NCBI RefSeq assembly: GCF_030068455.1
Contig: NZ_JAQOSQ010000002.1
Span: 310,001 to 374,000, forward strand
Source of the DNA: Roseofilum casamattae BLCC-M143
Lineage (GTDB): Bacteria; Cyanobacteriota; Cyanobacteriia; Cyanobacteriales; Desertifilaceae
Reading direction: 5' to 3'
Length of the DNA: 64,000 nucleotides
Under the pieces are notes generated by a model that saw nothing but the letters and a program-made list of their open reading frames with translations, was not told the origin of the DNA and made no database searches. Both the position numbers and the translations under genes were made by a program. Of this stretch, positions 55,316 to 64,000 are shown piece after piece; positions within the stretch are counted from its first letter, which is position 1; the number at the start of each line of letters is the position of its first letter.

Positions 55316-55909
55316 TTAAGCTGAGGAAACTTCGCTCGCAAAATCGTCCCAGCGCACAAACTCAAACGGCCCGGCGATCGATCCCCAAACGCGCTCCCCA
55401 GTTTCAATATCGCAACCGCGATCTAAACTAATTAATCCCGCTTCGCTCACCTCAAAACTACTATCGAGATAGGTTGTTTTTCCCTTACGCACCACAATAC
55501 AACCGCGTCCGGGTTCCACTTGCGCTTTAAAACTGGTTCCCGTCCATTCCACTTGGAACGTGCAACCGTTTAGTTTCTCAATTCGGTCGGAGGTTAACCC
55601 TTGCAAACGATCGCGATCGCGAGAGGCACCGTGAAACTCTTCTTCACCAACTATTTTATGATTTTCCACTTCAATTCGTCCATTTTGCATGACAAACTTA
55701 AGCACGCGAGTTCGATAGGGTTGGTTAACATCTAAATGATATGCTTGTTCCAGATATAAACTAATGCTATCGAGTAGCTCGAACGGTAGCGGTCGCATAC
55801 AGACGCGAATATGGGCAAAAAAGGGTGGATTTTCAAATGCTTGCTCTTGATTGCTAAAATCAGCGGCCATCCACCGCGCTAGAGTGACAATATCGGTTGC
55901 ATGAGTCAT
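55316..55909 (-). CDS. cpcT: CpcT/CpeT-type phycobiliprotein lyase
   Basis: CpcT attaches phycocyanobilin to Cys155 of the phycocyanin beta subunit. The 197-residue protein matches the family closely: LARWMAADFSNQEQAFENPP at residue 10, then FFAHIRVCMRPLPFELLDSI and, in the second half, GCIVVRKGKTTYLDSSFEVS. Full length and no frameshift. The specific position of chromophorylation is inferred from family members. It lies between an AT tract (55287-55310) and the divergent cyclase operon. Confidence 0.9.
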   Translation of the reverse strand: MTHATDIVTLARWMAADFSNQEQAFENPPFFAHIRVCMRPLPFELLDSISLYLEQAYHLDVNQPYRTRVLKFVMQNGRIEVENHKIVGEEEFHGASRDRDRLQGLTSDRIEKLNGCTFQVEWTGTSFKAQVEPGRGCIVVRKGKTTYLDSSFEVSEAGLISLDRGCDIETGERVWGSIAGPFEFVRWDDFASEVSSA

Positions 55910-56051
55910 ATTAAGCTTAGGGCGCTAGCCATGGCCGATTGCCAACAGCACCTGACGATTGGAAAATACTTTGTATAGTTTATCGTAATTTTTGTCGTTT
56001 ATCTCGCAGAGTTAGAAACGCAAGCTCTATTGTCCTTGACCCCTATACGTC

Positions 56052-58031
56052 ATGGCTAAACTATCCATCCGCTTCAAAGCCATTCCCCTACGCCTGGTAC
56101 TCACGATACCTTTTTTGCTGCAAGTTTTAGCGATCGCGGGCTTAATTGCCGGACTCTCCTATCGTATGGGACGACATGCAGTACAAGATTTAGCTATGGA
56201 ACTCCAACAGGAGGTGAGCGATCGCATCGAGCAAGAATTAACTCACTATTTAGAAGTTCCCCATCAAGTAAATCGAATTAATGCCGATGCCATTCGCATT
56301 GGCGTTTTAGATTTAGACGATCTCCCCAGTTTGGAGCGCCATTTATGGTATCAAATGCAGCAATTTCCTACGGTGAGTTATATCGGGATTGGTACGGAAA
56401 CCGGATATTATGTTGGTGCTTATCGCTATAGCGAAACCGAAATCGATCTGCAAGTTCTTCCCGTTCCCAATAGTCCTTTAGAAACCTGGATCGCTGGAGA
56501 CAAAGGCAAGCGCCAAAGCCTTGCTCGCACGTCTAAAAATAACTATAATGTTAAAGAGCGCCCCTGGTATACGAGTGCCGCTCGCTCGAAAAAGCCGGTC
56601 TGGAGCGAAATTTATACTTACTTTTCCGAACCCGAATTATCGATTTCAGCCAATGAACCGATTTATAGCGATCGCGGAGACCTAATTGCCGTTGCCAGCT
56701 CCGATTTGCTGTTAGATGACATGAGCGAGTTTTTACAACAATTAAAAATTGGTACTTCTGGTATTGCTTTTATTGTGGAAAAAAACAGTTTTCTAGTCGC
56801 AACTTCAATCGAAGAAGAATTGTTAAGAGAATCAACAGACGGGCGAGATGATTTAGAGCGAATTTCCGTTGGCGAAAGCACAAATAAGTTAACCCGAGAA
56901 GCAGTTGCTCAAGCCATCGATCGCTTTGGATCGTTAGACAATTTAGACGAGCAGAAAAGTTTTGTCATTACAATTGATGGCGAACGACATTTCGTTCATT
57001 CCAAGCCAATATTTGACGAGCGCGGAATCGATCTTTCGATCTTCGTCGTTATCCGCGAGCTTGATTTTATTCAACAAATCAGAGATGTGGCTCGAATTAA
57101 TATTATATTGACATTTGTTTTTGTCGCTATTTTTATTATTTTGGGTTTAATTACAGCGAAATTAATCAGCCGACCCATCCAACGACTCAGTCAAGCAACG
57201 AAAGCATTAGCAGAAGGTGAGTTTAATCGAAAAGTGGAGATGAAAGGAATTGCAGAAGTAGAAACCTTATCGGCTGCATTTAATCAAATGGCCGACCGTT
57301 TAAAGTCGTCATTTGAAACATTGGAAGAGAGAGTAAGCGAACGAACGGCGGAGTTAGAAAATGAAAAGGAGAAATCCGAGAAACTTTTGCTGAATATTCT
57401 GCCAAAAGCCATTGCCGATCGCCTCAAAGTAGATCGGCGCGCGATCGCCGAACATTATAGCGATGTTACTATTCTTTTTGCCGATATTGTCGGGTTTACA
57501 CCGCTCTCAGCCAAACTTTCTCCCATCGATCTGGTTAATCTGCTCAATCAGATTTTTTCTGCCTTTGACGAGCTAGCATTACACTACGATTTAGAGAAAA
57601 TTAAAACTATTGGCGATGCTTATATGGTGGTGGGTGGATTGCCGATTCCCAGAGACGACCATGCGGAGGCCATTGCCAATATGGCCTTAGCGATGCAAAG
57701 AGTCGTGAGTCAATTTGAGGTGGAAGGATGTGACTCATTTCAAATTAGAATTGGCATTAATACCGGTCCGGTAGTTTCAGGAGTAATTGGCTTGAAAAAG
57801 TTTGTTTATGATTTGTGGGGAGATGCCGTTAATGTTGCCTCGCGGATGGAATCTTCCGGACTTCCCGGTCAGATTCAAGTAACTCAAGCGACCTATGAAA
57901 GGCTACAGCACTGCTATGAACTAGAAGAGCGAGGTATAATTTCAGTGAAAGGGAAAGGAGAAATGATAACCTATTGGTTGCAAGGGAAAAAGAATAAAGC
58001 GAACCGCGATAGACTGACGGGAGATTCATGA
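56052..58031 (+). CDS. receptor-type class III adenylate/guanylate cyclase
   Basis: A 659-residue membrane protein. A first transmembrane helix (about 15-37) is followed by a periplasmic Cache-type sensor (about 40-330, with KERPWYTSAARSKKPVWSEI) and a second helix (about 345-372). HAMP (ISRPIQRLSQATKALAEGEF) and a coiled coil lead to the class III cyclase domain (about 470-645). Metal-binding Asp is in FADIVGF; Lys and Asp are in EKIKTIGDAYM, and the Asp of VYDLWGDAVN fits adenine selection. The product is therefore probably cAMP. The stop overlaps the next start (ATGA), placing it first in a three-gene coupled operon. Confidence 0.93.
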   Translation: MAKLSIRFKAIPLRLVLTIPFLLQVLAIAGLIAGLSYRMGRHAVQDLAMELQQEVSDRIEQELTHYLEVPHQVNRINADAIRIGVLDLDDLPSLERHLWYQMQQFPTVSYIGIGTETGYYVGAYRYSETEIDLQVLPVPNSPLETWIAGDKGKRQSLARTSKNNYNVKERPWYTSAARSKKPVWSEIYTYFSEPELSISANEPIYSDRGDLIAVASSDLLLDDMSEFLQQLKIGTSGIAFIVEKNSFLVATSIEEELLRESTDGRDDLERISVGESTNKLTREAVAQAIDRFGSLDNLDEQKSFVITIDGERHFVHSKPIFDERGIDLSIFVVIRELDFIQQIRDVARINIILTFVFVAIFIILGLITAKLISRPIQRLSQATKALAEGEFNRKVEMKGIAEVETLSAAFNQMADRLKSSFETLEERVSERTAELENEKEKSEKLLLNILPKAIADRLKVDRRAIAEHYSDVTILFADIVGFTPLSAKLSPIDLVNLLNQIFSAFDELALHYDLEKIKTIGDAYMVVGGLPIPRDDHAEAIANMALAMQRVVSQFEVEGCDSFQIRIGINTGPVVSGVIGLKKFVYDLWGDAVNVASRMESSGLPGQIQVTQATYERLQHCYELEERGIISVKGKGEMITYWLQGKKNKANRDRLTGDS

Positions 58032-58723
58032 TGACAACATTAAACGAGACTCAAGCAATGGCTTCATTGAGTTTAAGCGACTTGAAAGAGAAATGCAATC
58101 TCGCGCGCGATCGCCAAGACCCATTTTTTCAGCAATGGCTGATTGATGCTCAACCCCTATCTAGCTTCGAGCAGCAATTATTAAACCGACTGCAAGTTAA
58201 CTATAGTAATCTGATTGAAACCGCTCCCGTAGAAGAGATTGTTAAATTAGTCGTTGTTGCTCCCCTGCTCGACTTGGCAGGGTTTTATCGATCTCCATTT
58301 TCTCTGCGAGCAGAAGTACCAACGGCTCTGGAGATCGAAGATAGCGGTCTTATCTACAAAGGACGAATTGATATTCTCGTCATTTGCCGTCAACTTTGGG
58401 TATTGGCGATCGAATCGAAACAATCCAGACTAGATGTGACGGTTGGTATTCCTCAAGCATTAAGTTACTTACTCAGTCAATCAAGAGATGCTCAAATTCC
58501 AGGAGCAACCGCCTCTTTTGCTATGGTTACCAATGGTCGAGAACTCCTATTCCTCAAACTATCGCCTTTACCTTCTCCAACCTATAACCAATCGAAAATA
58601 TATCAAATTATTGATAGCGACAACTTCAATAATTTAGGCGAGATCTTGCAAGGATTGAAATGGATGAACCAGCATGTTAAAGATCGACTAGGAATTGAAT
58701 TGGAGGAGAAAAAAATATTATGA
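58028..58723 (+). CDS. HsdR_N-like PD-(D/E)XK nuclease-domain protein
   Basis: A 231-residue protein coupled to the cyclase by an ATGA overlap; its start may be either of two adjacent ATGs (58028, 58031). The second half resembles the N-terminal nuclease domain of type I restriction HsdR: KGRIDILVICRQLWVLAIES followed by KQ supplies the D...ExK core, and FAMVTNGRELLFLKL is the next strand. Only a nuclease module is present, with no helicase or specificity gene. It is followed by the cNMP-binding gene with another ATGA overlap. Confidence 0.75.
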   Translation: MMTTLNETQAMASLSLSDLKEKCNLARDRQDPFFQQWLIDAQPLSSFEQQLLNRLQVNYSNLIETAPVEEIVKLVVVAPLLDLAGFYRSPFSLRAEVPTALEIEDSGLIYKGRIDILVICRQLWVLAIESKQSRLDVTVGIPQALSYLLSQSRDAQIPGATASFAMVTNGRELLFLKLSPLPSPTYNQSKIYQIIDSDNFNNLGEILQGLKWMNQHVKDRLGIELEEKKIL

Positions 58724-59232
58724 ACTATCAACAGTTTTCAGCCTTTAACAATTTGCAGCCGGAAGAAATTAAAGACTTTGTCCGCGCTGGGAAACCAGGA
58801 AAAATCGCCGCTGGAAAACCCCTATTTAAGCAACAGATGCTCTCTCGGCAGATTGTTTTTGTCCTCGAAGGAACAGTACAAATTTCCATCAATACTCCCA
58901 ACGGCGCAGAAATTCTTTCGACGATCGCAGCTCCGACTATCCTCGGCGAAATTGGCTTTTTCAGCGGGGAACCGAGTTCGGCGAACGTCACGAGCGTTAC
59001 CTCAGTGCGCGTGCTGGCCCTGGAGTTCGAGACCTTGCGCGATCGCCTGCTGCAAGGAGATGCAGTAGCTGCGATGGTTCTGTTAAATATGTCCCAAGCT
59101 TTAGCCAAACGAGCGGCAAACATGACGCGCCAACTCTCGGAGTTATACGCCGCTCGAGAGGAGATTGAAAGCCAAGACTCTCAAATTCAACAAGCGAGCA
59201 GCAGCATCTTTGGCGAGTGGAGTTTCCTCTAA
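58720..59232 (+). CDS. cyclic-nucleotide-binding-fold protein, no DNA-binding domain
   Basis: A 170-residue protein with the Crp-like cNMP-binding beta-roll (residues about 10-135: FKQQMLSRQIVFVLEGTVQI). The phosphate-binding-cassette region is GEIGFFSGEPSSANV. The Glu is kept, but the Arg normally following Pro (PRAA pattern) is Ser, so ordinary cAMP binding may be lost. No helix-turn-helix follows; the C-terminus is a short coiled coil (MTRQLSELYAAREEIESQD). It starts in the stop of the nuclease gene, so it is the third member of the cyclase operon. Confidence 0.8.
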   Translation: MNYQQFSAFNNLQPEEIKDFVRAGKPGKIAAGKPLFKQQMLSRQIVFVLEGTVQISINTPNGAEILSTIAAPTILGEIGFFSGEPSSANVTSVTSVRVLALEFETLRDRLLQGDAVAAMVLLNMSQALAKRAANMTRQLSELYAAREEIESQDSQIQQASSSIFGEWSFL

Positions 59233-59341
59233 GTTGGTTAAAGTTACCTGGGGAAAAACAAATCATTTTCCTAAACGGAGCTAATAGATTAAACTAGGTA
59301 CTACTCAAATATCTACTCCCGTTTGGATCGACCCACCCAAA

Positions 59342-60454
59342 GTGACTGTTACTATACCAAACCCAATGGCTCAAACCCCTGCTAACTCCGAGGGACGCAG
59401 TATTTGGAAAGGATTAATAGAAACCTATCGCTCCTATCTTCCCGTAACTGAGGATACTCCCGTTGTTACTCTCCTCGAAGGCAACACCCCCCTCATACCG
59501 GTTCCGGCGATCGCGTCACAAATTGGTAAGGATGTACGAGTCTGGGTAAAATATGACGGTCTGAATCCTACCGGTAGCTTCAAAGACCGAGGGATGACCA
59601 TGGCGGTCTCGAAAGCAAAGGAACAGGGCGCGAAAGCGGTGATTTGCGCGAGCACGGGAAATACGTCCGCCGCTGCTGCTGCCTATGCCAAACGGGCAGG
59701 ACTGAAAGCATTTGTGATTATTCCCGACGGCTATGTGGCTCTGGGAAAACTGGCACAAGCGTTGCTCTATGGGGCTGAAGTTCTGGCAATTAAAGGAAAT
59801 TTCGATCGCGCTCTCTCCATTGTCCGCGAAGTTTCCGAACAGTATCCGGTGACCTTGGTAAATTCAGTCAATCCTTATCGTTTGGAAGGACAGAAAACGG
59901 GAGCCTTTGAACTGGTTGATGTGTTGGGCGATGCTCCGGACTGGCTGTGTATTCCGGTGGGTAATGCGGGCAATATTACTGCCTACTGGATGGGATTTGG
60001 GGAATACCATCAGCAGCAAAAATGCACTAAACTGCCGAAGATGATGGGATTTCAGGCGGCAGGTTCGGCACCTATTATTGCTGGGGTTGCCATTGAGCAT
60101 CCGGAAACTATTGCTACAGCCATTCGCATTGGTAACCCGGCGAGCTGGCAACGGGCGATCGCCGCTCAACAAGCTAGTGGCGGAGAGTTTAATGCGGTGA
60201 GCGATGAGGAAATTCTCCATGCTTATCGCCTCTTAGCCTCAGAAGAAGGGATTTTCTGCGAACCTGCTTCTGCGGCTTCAGTGGCTGGATTATTGAAAGT
60301 GAAAGACCGAGTTCCTGAAGGTACGAAGATTGTCTGCGTCCTCACGGGAAATGGTTTGAAAGATCCCGATACTGCGATCGAGCATAGTAATAATCCCTGC
60401 AAGCAAGGCATTGAAGCGAATTTGCGATCGGTGGCTGCTGCTATGGGATTTTAG
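59342..60454 (+). CDS. thrC: threonine synthase
   Basis: ThrC converts O-phosphohomoserine to threonine using PLP. The 370-residue enzyme has the PLP-lysine motif [14 protein letters not shown], the phosphate loop ([12 protein letters not shown]) and C-terminal [15 protein letters not shown]. The frame can start at GTG 59342 (MTVTIPNP, similar to homologue starts) or ATG 59366; I use the former. It is not linked to the upstream cyclase operon by overlap. Confidence 0.95.
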   Translation: MTVTIPNPMAQTPANSEGRSIWKGLIETYRSYLPVTEDTPVVTLLEGNTPLIPVPAIASQIGKDVRVWVKYDGLNPTGSFKDRGMTMAVSKAKEQGAKAVICASTGNTSAAAAAYAKRAGLKAFVIIPDGYVALGKLAQALLYGAEVLAIKGNFDRALSIVREVSEQYPVTLVNSVNPYRLEGQKTGAFELVDVLGDAPDWLCIPVGNAGNITAYWMGFGEYHQQQKCTKLPKMMGFQAAGSAPIIAGVAIEHPETIATAIRIGNPASWQRAIAAQQASGGEFNAVSDEEILHAYRLLASEEGIFCEPASAASVAGLLKVKDRVPEGTKIVCVLTGNGLKDPDTAIEHSNNPCKQGIEANLRSVAAAMGF

Positions 60455-60483
60455 CGATTTTCGAGATTGTTTCGGAGAGACAA

Positions 60484-60665
60484 ATATCCCTCTTCTGTCA
60501 CTCTGGGAAAACCCTTGTCTTGACTGAATTCTAGAACTCTTACAGGATATGCGATCGTGACGGTTTTTCCTAACAGAAACTCAAAAATCTAGTTAGATCG
60601 GCAAATGCCTCTCTCTATAGGGAATACAGCGATCGCAATCTCCCAGAGTGACAGAAGAGGGATAT
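60484..60665. repeat. 25-bp perfect inverted repeat
   Basis: The 25 bases at 60484-60508 are the exact reverse complement of 60641-60665. They enclose 132 bases that contain a HIP1 octamer. A 17-base part of the arm (CCCTCTTCTGTCACTCT) also occurs at 32463-32479. On the strand where it can code, the arm gives RVTEEGY in all three copies. It is either a small mobile element or duplicated gene debris. Confidence 0.75.
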
Positions 60666-60703
60666 CGTCTGAGATCGCCAAACTCATCACGATCGTCCCC
60701 ACT

Positions 60704-62272
60704 CTATTTCTTTGGTAAAACCGTTCGCCAATTGGTCTTTGCTCGCTTCAACTGCTGCTCGCTTACCTTAGCTCCGGTTAAATTCGCCCCACACAAATTT
60801 GCCCCAGTTAAATTCGCTCCACTCAAATAGGCATAACTCAAATCCGCTCCGCGCAAATCTGCTCCTTCCAAATTGGCATAATTCAGATAAGCGCGACTGA
60901 GATTGGCATCGCGCAAAATCGTTTGTTTTAATCGCGCTTTCGTAAAATCAGAACGATATAAATTAGCGCGAGTAAAATCCGTTTTTACGAACTTGCATTC
61001 GCGGAAATTAGCTTCGGATAGTACCATTTCTTGCAGACTCAAAGCACTTAAATCGTGATCGACAAAATCTCGCCGTCCTTTCGCATAATAAGTAATTAAC
61101 TCCGTCTCTTTCATCCGCGTGGGAATTTTCGGCTTGTTGTTTCCAGCACTGGTTCCCGATGTGGGTCCGGAACTCACTTCTGTGGGTGGAGGGGTAGGCG
61201 GTTGAAAGGACGATCGCGTTCTTGATTGGCGCGATCGCATCGATACCCCAAACCGAGATCGATACCCTCCGGAAGAGCCTCCCGTATTGCGACCAGTCGG
61301 GCGAAAAGAAGTCTCTTGAGCTGGGGGTTTCGGACGATTGGTCAACATGCTCTGAGCCAAACTATCCATATAGGGTTCTAACTCCAGGGCCTTGAGAATG
61401 TCCCTTGCCGACTGGTAGCGATGCTTCACCGACCCTTCCAGCATCTTCTTCAGCACCCGAGTTAAATGGTCGCTCACCTGCACCTGTCGCTCCCAGAGAA
61501 TTTCCCCCGTAGACGGATCGTACCCCAAATCCTTCGGCGACTTACCTGTCAATAAAAAAATTGCAGTCACGCCAACGGCATATATATCGCTCGCATACAC
61601 CGGACGCAGGGCCATTTGTTCCGGTGGAGCATACCCTGGGGTACCAATGGCAAACGCAGTCAGGGCCGTTTGCTCCGAACTATTATCGACAACCGTCGGA
61701 TTCACCTGATCTTTCACCGCACCAAAATCAATCAACACTAATTTCTTATCCTGATTGCGACGAATCAAGTTCGCCGGTTTAATATCGCGATGAATCACCT
61801 GATTCCCATGAATATACTCGATCACGGGTAACAACTCGCTGAGAAACTGCTTCACCCCCGCCTCGGTAAACGGCCCCCCCTTCTTCACTTCTCGGCTTAA
61901 GGTTCCGCCGCTCACATATTCTTGAACCAGATAGAACTCCTGTTCCGTTTCAAAATAGTCGAGCAAGCCCGGAAGTTGGGGATGATTGCCAATTTTCCCC
62001 AAGGTTTTCGCTTCCCGCCGAAACAACTCCCGAGCCATCTGCAACGTTTGCGGAGAGGTTGAGGCTGGGCGTAGTTGCTTAATTACGCAATAGGGATGGC
62101 CGGGTAGACTGGTATTTTGAGCCAGAAAAGTTGCCCCAAATCCACCTTGCCCTAACAATTTTGAACTCTTGTAGCGGTCTCGTAGCAATAACTTCGAGCC
62201 ACATGCCGCGCACACTAAAGCATTGGGAGAATTTTCTGGATTTGGACAAACTGGGTTAACGCAGTAGCTCAT
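60704..62272 (-). CDS. spkB: SpkB-type serine/threonine protein kinase with pentapeptide repeats
   Basis: A 522-residue kinase. Residues 4-24 are a zinc-ribbon-like Cys motif (Cys4, Cys9, Cys21, Cys24). The kinase domain (about 33-300) has LGQGGFGATFLA, the ATP Lys in VIKQL, HRDIKPANLI, DFGAVKD and GTPGYAPPEQ. A Ser/Pro-rich linker (about 320-390) precedes pentapeptide repeats (about 430-510, NLYRSDFTKARLKQTILRDA). This architecture matches the cyanobacterial SpkB, which acts in oxidative-stress response. It is divergent from pheT. Confidence 0.92.
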   Translation of the reverse strand: MSYCVNPVCPNPENSPNALVCAACGSKLLLRDRYKSSKLLGQGGFGATFLAQNTSLPGHPYCVIKQLRPASTSPQTLQMARELFRREAKTLGKIGNHPQLPGLLDYFETEQEFYLVQEYVSGGTLSREVKKGGPFTEAGVKQFLSELLPVIEYIHGNQVIHRDIKPANLIRRNQDKKLVLIDFGAVKDQVNPTVVDNSSEQTALTAFAIGTPGYAPPEQMALRPVYASDIYAVGVTAIFLLTGKSPKDLGYDPSTGEILWERQVQVSDHLTRVLKKMLEGSVKHRYQSARDILKALELEPYMDSLAQSMLTNRPKPPAQETSFRPTGRNTGGSSGGYRSRFGVSMRSRQSRTRSSFQPPTPPPTEVSSGPTSGTSAGNNKPKIPTRMKETELITYYAKGRRDFVDHDLSALSLQEMVLSEANFRECKFVKTDFTRANLYRSDFTKARLKQTILRDANLSRAYLNYANLEGADLRGADLSYAYLSGANLTGANLCGANLTGAKVSEQQLKRAKTNWRTVLPKK

Positions 62273-62648
62273 TGAGACCTTACTCGCTTCTTAAGTTTGA
62301 CTGCCAGGATAGAGCTATCCTAGATTGATTATGACGAAATCGATCGCTCATTGATTGGGATAGTTGTAATTATTACACTAAATCGGGAAGCTGGAAATCG
62401 ATTGTGTTCACTGAACCGAGTTCGCGATCGTCATCGTACGTGACCATGTAGGTATGAGTATTGTATTATGCATCCCCAATGCCTATTATACCTTCTATTC
62501 TAACGGAAAATCTAGCTCAGTTGCGATTCCACTCACTCTTGCCCATAGGGGAAAACCCTTTATCTGGTATATTGGCAAAGGCCCCTCAAGCGCGCAAAAT
62601 AAACTAAAGGATCGAGATAGACCCTCAAAAACCCACCCCGTTGAACCC
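62273..62648. other. 376-base divergent region between spkB and pheT
   Basis: No frame, RNA or strong hairpin stands out. It is AT-rich at 62320-62400 and presumably holds both promoters. I see no T-box or attenuator before pheT. Confidence 0.5.
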
Positions 62649-64000
62649 ATGCGAATCTCACTGAATTGGCTGCAAGAATTAGTAGACATCACCATCTCCG
62701 CCAACGAGCTAGCCCATACATTAACCATGGCAGGTTTTGAAGTCGAAGATATCGAAGATCGGCGTACGTGGGCAGACGGAGTTGTAGTGGGCGAAATAAC
62801 TGAAGCCGATCGCCACCCCAACGCCGATAAACTGCAAGTCTGTCAGGTTAATGTCGGTCAGCCAGAACCTCTCACTATTGTCTGCGGTGCGGCCAATGCT
62901 CGGGCTGGAATTCGCGTCCCTGTCGCGGTGGTGGGGACGTATTTAAGCCAGATCGATCTGAAAATTAAATCCGCCAAACTTCGTGGAGTAAAGTCGTTTG
63001 GCATGATTTGCTCTCTCTCCGAACTGGGGCTGGAGAAAGAATCGGACGGCATCCATATCTTTGCCGATGAAACATTAGCCTTAGGCAGCGACGTGCGTCC
63101 GCTCCTCGGTTTAGACGATACTATCCTCGACGTTACCTCCACCGCCAACCGTGCCGATGCCTTAAGTTTAGTCGGCATTGCCAGAGAAGTTGCCGCTCTC
63201 ACTGGCGCTCCCTTACGCATTCCGAGTATAGAACCTCTGGCGACTCCAGGAGGGAGCGGGAAAGTTGCCGTAAATATTGATGAAACCATGACGGCGGCTT
63301 CTCCAACCCAGTCTTCAGCGACTTCAACCTCCATCACCTCTCCAGAGAAACGCTATCCTTGCCCCATCTATACCGGTACAGTTATAACCGGCTTACAGAT
63401 CGAACCTTCCCCAGCATGGTTGCAACAGCGCTTAATTTCTGCTGGCGTGCGCCCGATTAATAATATTGTTGACATTACCAACTACGTGCTGCTGGAATGG
63501 GGACAACCGCTTCATGCCTTCGATTACGATCGCCTATTAGCTGTTAGTAAAAAAGACAGCGTCACCGTCGGCGTGCGCTTTGCTAACCCTAGCGAAACTC
63601 TCGTAACCTTAGACGGGCAATCGCGCAATTTAACCCCGAAAACTCTGGTTATTACAGCAGAAGACCAACCGGTTGCACTCGCTGGCGTCATGGGAGGAGA
63701 ATTGACGGAAGTTCATAGCGAGACTACCCAGATTTTACTCGAAGCTGCCTTATTCGATCCTGCTGTGACCCGCCGTTCGGCTCGCAGTCAAGGGCTGCGC
63801 ACGGAAGCCTCCGCTCGCTACGAACGAGGCGTGAATCCCGCGGAGCTAGAAATTGCGGCAGCCCGAGCCATTCAACTGCTACAAGAGTTAGCTGGTGCCA
63901 AAGTCGTGGCTGGGGATAAAACTGATTTTCGCAGCGAGCAGCAACTGGCCGAGCGACAAATTTCTCTGCGCTTGAATAGAATTCACCAGTTTCTCGGCGC
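62649..64000 (+). CDS. pheT: phenylalanine-tRNA ligase beta subunit (partial, 3' end missing)
   Basis: The gene starts at ATG 62649 and runs off the window after 450 codons. PheT opens with [20 protein letters not shown], then the tRNA-binding OB fold (residues about 40-150: [19 protein letters not shown]). The B3/B4 region includes [20 protein letters not shown], with [20 protein letters not shown] following. It pairs with PheS, which lies elsewhere. The missing part holds the catalytic-like core and anticodon-binding domain. Confidence 0.95.
   Translation, partial: MRISLNWLQELVDITISANELAHTLTMAGFEVEDIEDRRTWADGVVVGEITEADRHPNADKLQVCQVNVGQPEPLTIVCGAANARAGIRVPVAVVGTYLSQIDLKIKSAKLRGVKSFGMICSLSELGLEKESDGIHIFADETLALGSDVRPLLGLDDTILDVTSTANRADALSLVGIAREVAALTGAPLRIPSIEPLATPGGSGKVAVNIDETMTAASPTQSSATSTSITSPEKRYPCPIYTGTVITGLQIEPSPAWLQQRLISAGVRPINNIVDITNYVLLEWGQPLHAFDYDRLLAVSKKDSVTVGVRFANPSETLVTLDGQSRNLTPKTLVITAEDQPVALAGVMGGELTEVHSETTQILLEAALFDPAVTRRSARSQGLRTEASARYERGVNPAELEIAAARAIQLLQELAGAKVVAGDKTDFRSEQQLAERQISLRLNRIHQFLG

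Noticed and set aside
1-64000. CRISPR array
   Set aside because: I saw no regularly spaced direct repeats of 24-40 bases and no cas genes.
1-64000. Insertion sequence or prophage
   Set aside because: No transposase, integrase or phage structural gene was recognised; the accessory signals are gene fragments and short inverted repeats.

Overview
The window is chromosomal DNA of a cyanobacterium. It carries plastocyanin (petE), chlorophyll synthase (chlG), the cytochrome b6f subunit PetP, a phycobiliprotein lyase of the CpcT type, a CruA-type lycopene cyclase, a Tic22-like protein, a COP23-family protein and a SpkB-type kinase. The octamer GCGATCGC (HIP1) recurs at a density typical of cyanobacteria. 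A HetZ-related protein, a PilB-like protein, a giant secreted haemagglutinin-like protein, large STAND/AAA proteins and Uma2 nucleases suggest a filamentous, large-genome lineage. The species is not determined.

Layout. 1-10140: tail of an unknown gene, a HetZ-related regulator, a PilB-like protein without an ATPase core, and a 2394-residue two-partner-secretion protein ending in a CHAT protease domain. 10168-14074: small membrane protein, metallophosphoesterase, tRNA-Ser(UGA), petE, the xseA-xseB operon and a grpB remnant. 14388-22565: multi-PAS histidine kinase, rsmD, a secreted-type protein, tic22-like and prmC, ftsZ, thiD and a rhodanese lipoprotein. 22566-28398: a structured intergenic region, an HTH-TIR-AAA protein, an exported protein, a DnaJ-like chaperone, and an exported protein overlapping holB.

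28411-32269 is an AT-rich island with no HIP1 octamer. It holds a ParD-like antitoxin, a GNAT-PIN-PUA-like fusion, an ASCH/PUA-like protein and an Mrr-type restriction endonuclease, tightly packed on one strand. It looks like an acquired conflict or defence module. 32526-39656 returns to core genes: chlG, Get3d, petP, an SH3-repeat protein, COP23 and a ClC-CBS-USP protein. 39747-46908: a recent tandem duplication of Uma2 nuclease genes, a CruA-like cyclase, a small conserved protein and SbcC.

47025-50260 is rich in redox and stress genes: thioredoxin-TPR protein, sulfiredoxin, Dps, an HTH/GrpE-like protein and MsrA. 50380-53780: a membrane-anchored NACHT NTPase with a GUN4 tail, a repeat-rich decayed stretch, and a MerR regulator with its own recognisable operator-promoter. 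53819-55909: SRPBCC protein, NUDIX hydrolase, a small basic protein and cpcT. 56052-59232: a translationally coupled trio of receptor-type class III nucleotide cyclase, PD-(D/E)XK nuclease and cyclic-nucleotide-binding-fold protein. The window ends with thrC, a 25-bp perfect inverted repeat, a SpkB-type kinase and the 5' part of pheT.

The two best candidates for undescribed systems are the GNAT/PIN/PUA-ASCH-Mrr island (28411-32269) and the cyclase-nuclease-cNBD operon (56052-59232). All domain calls were made by eye from motifs and remembered family patterns. No searches were run.
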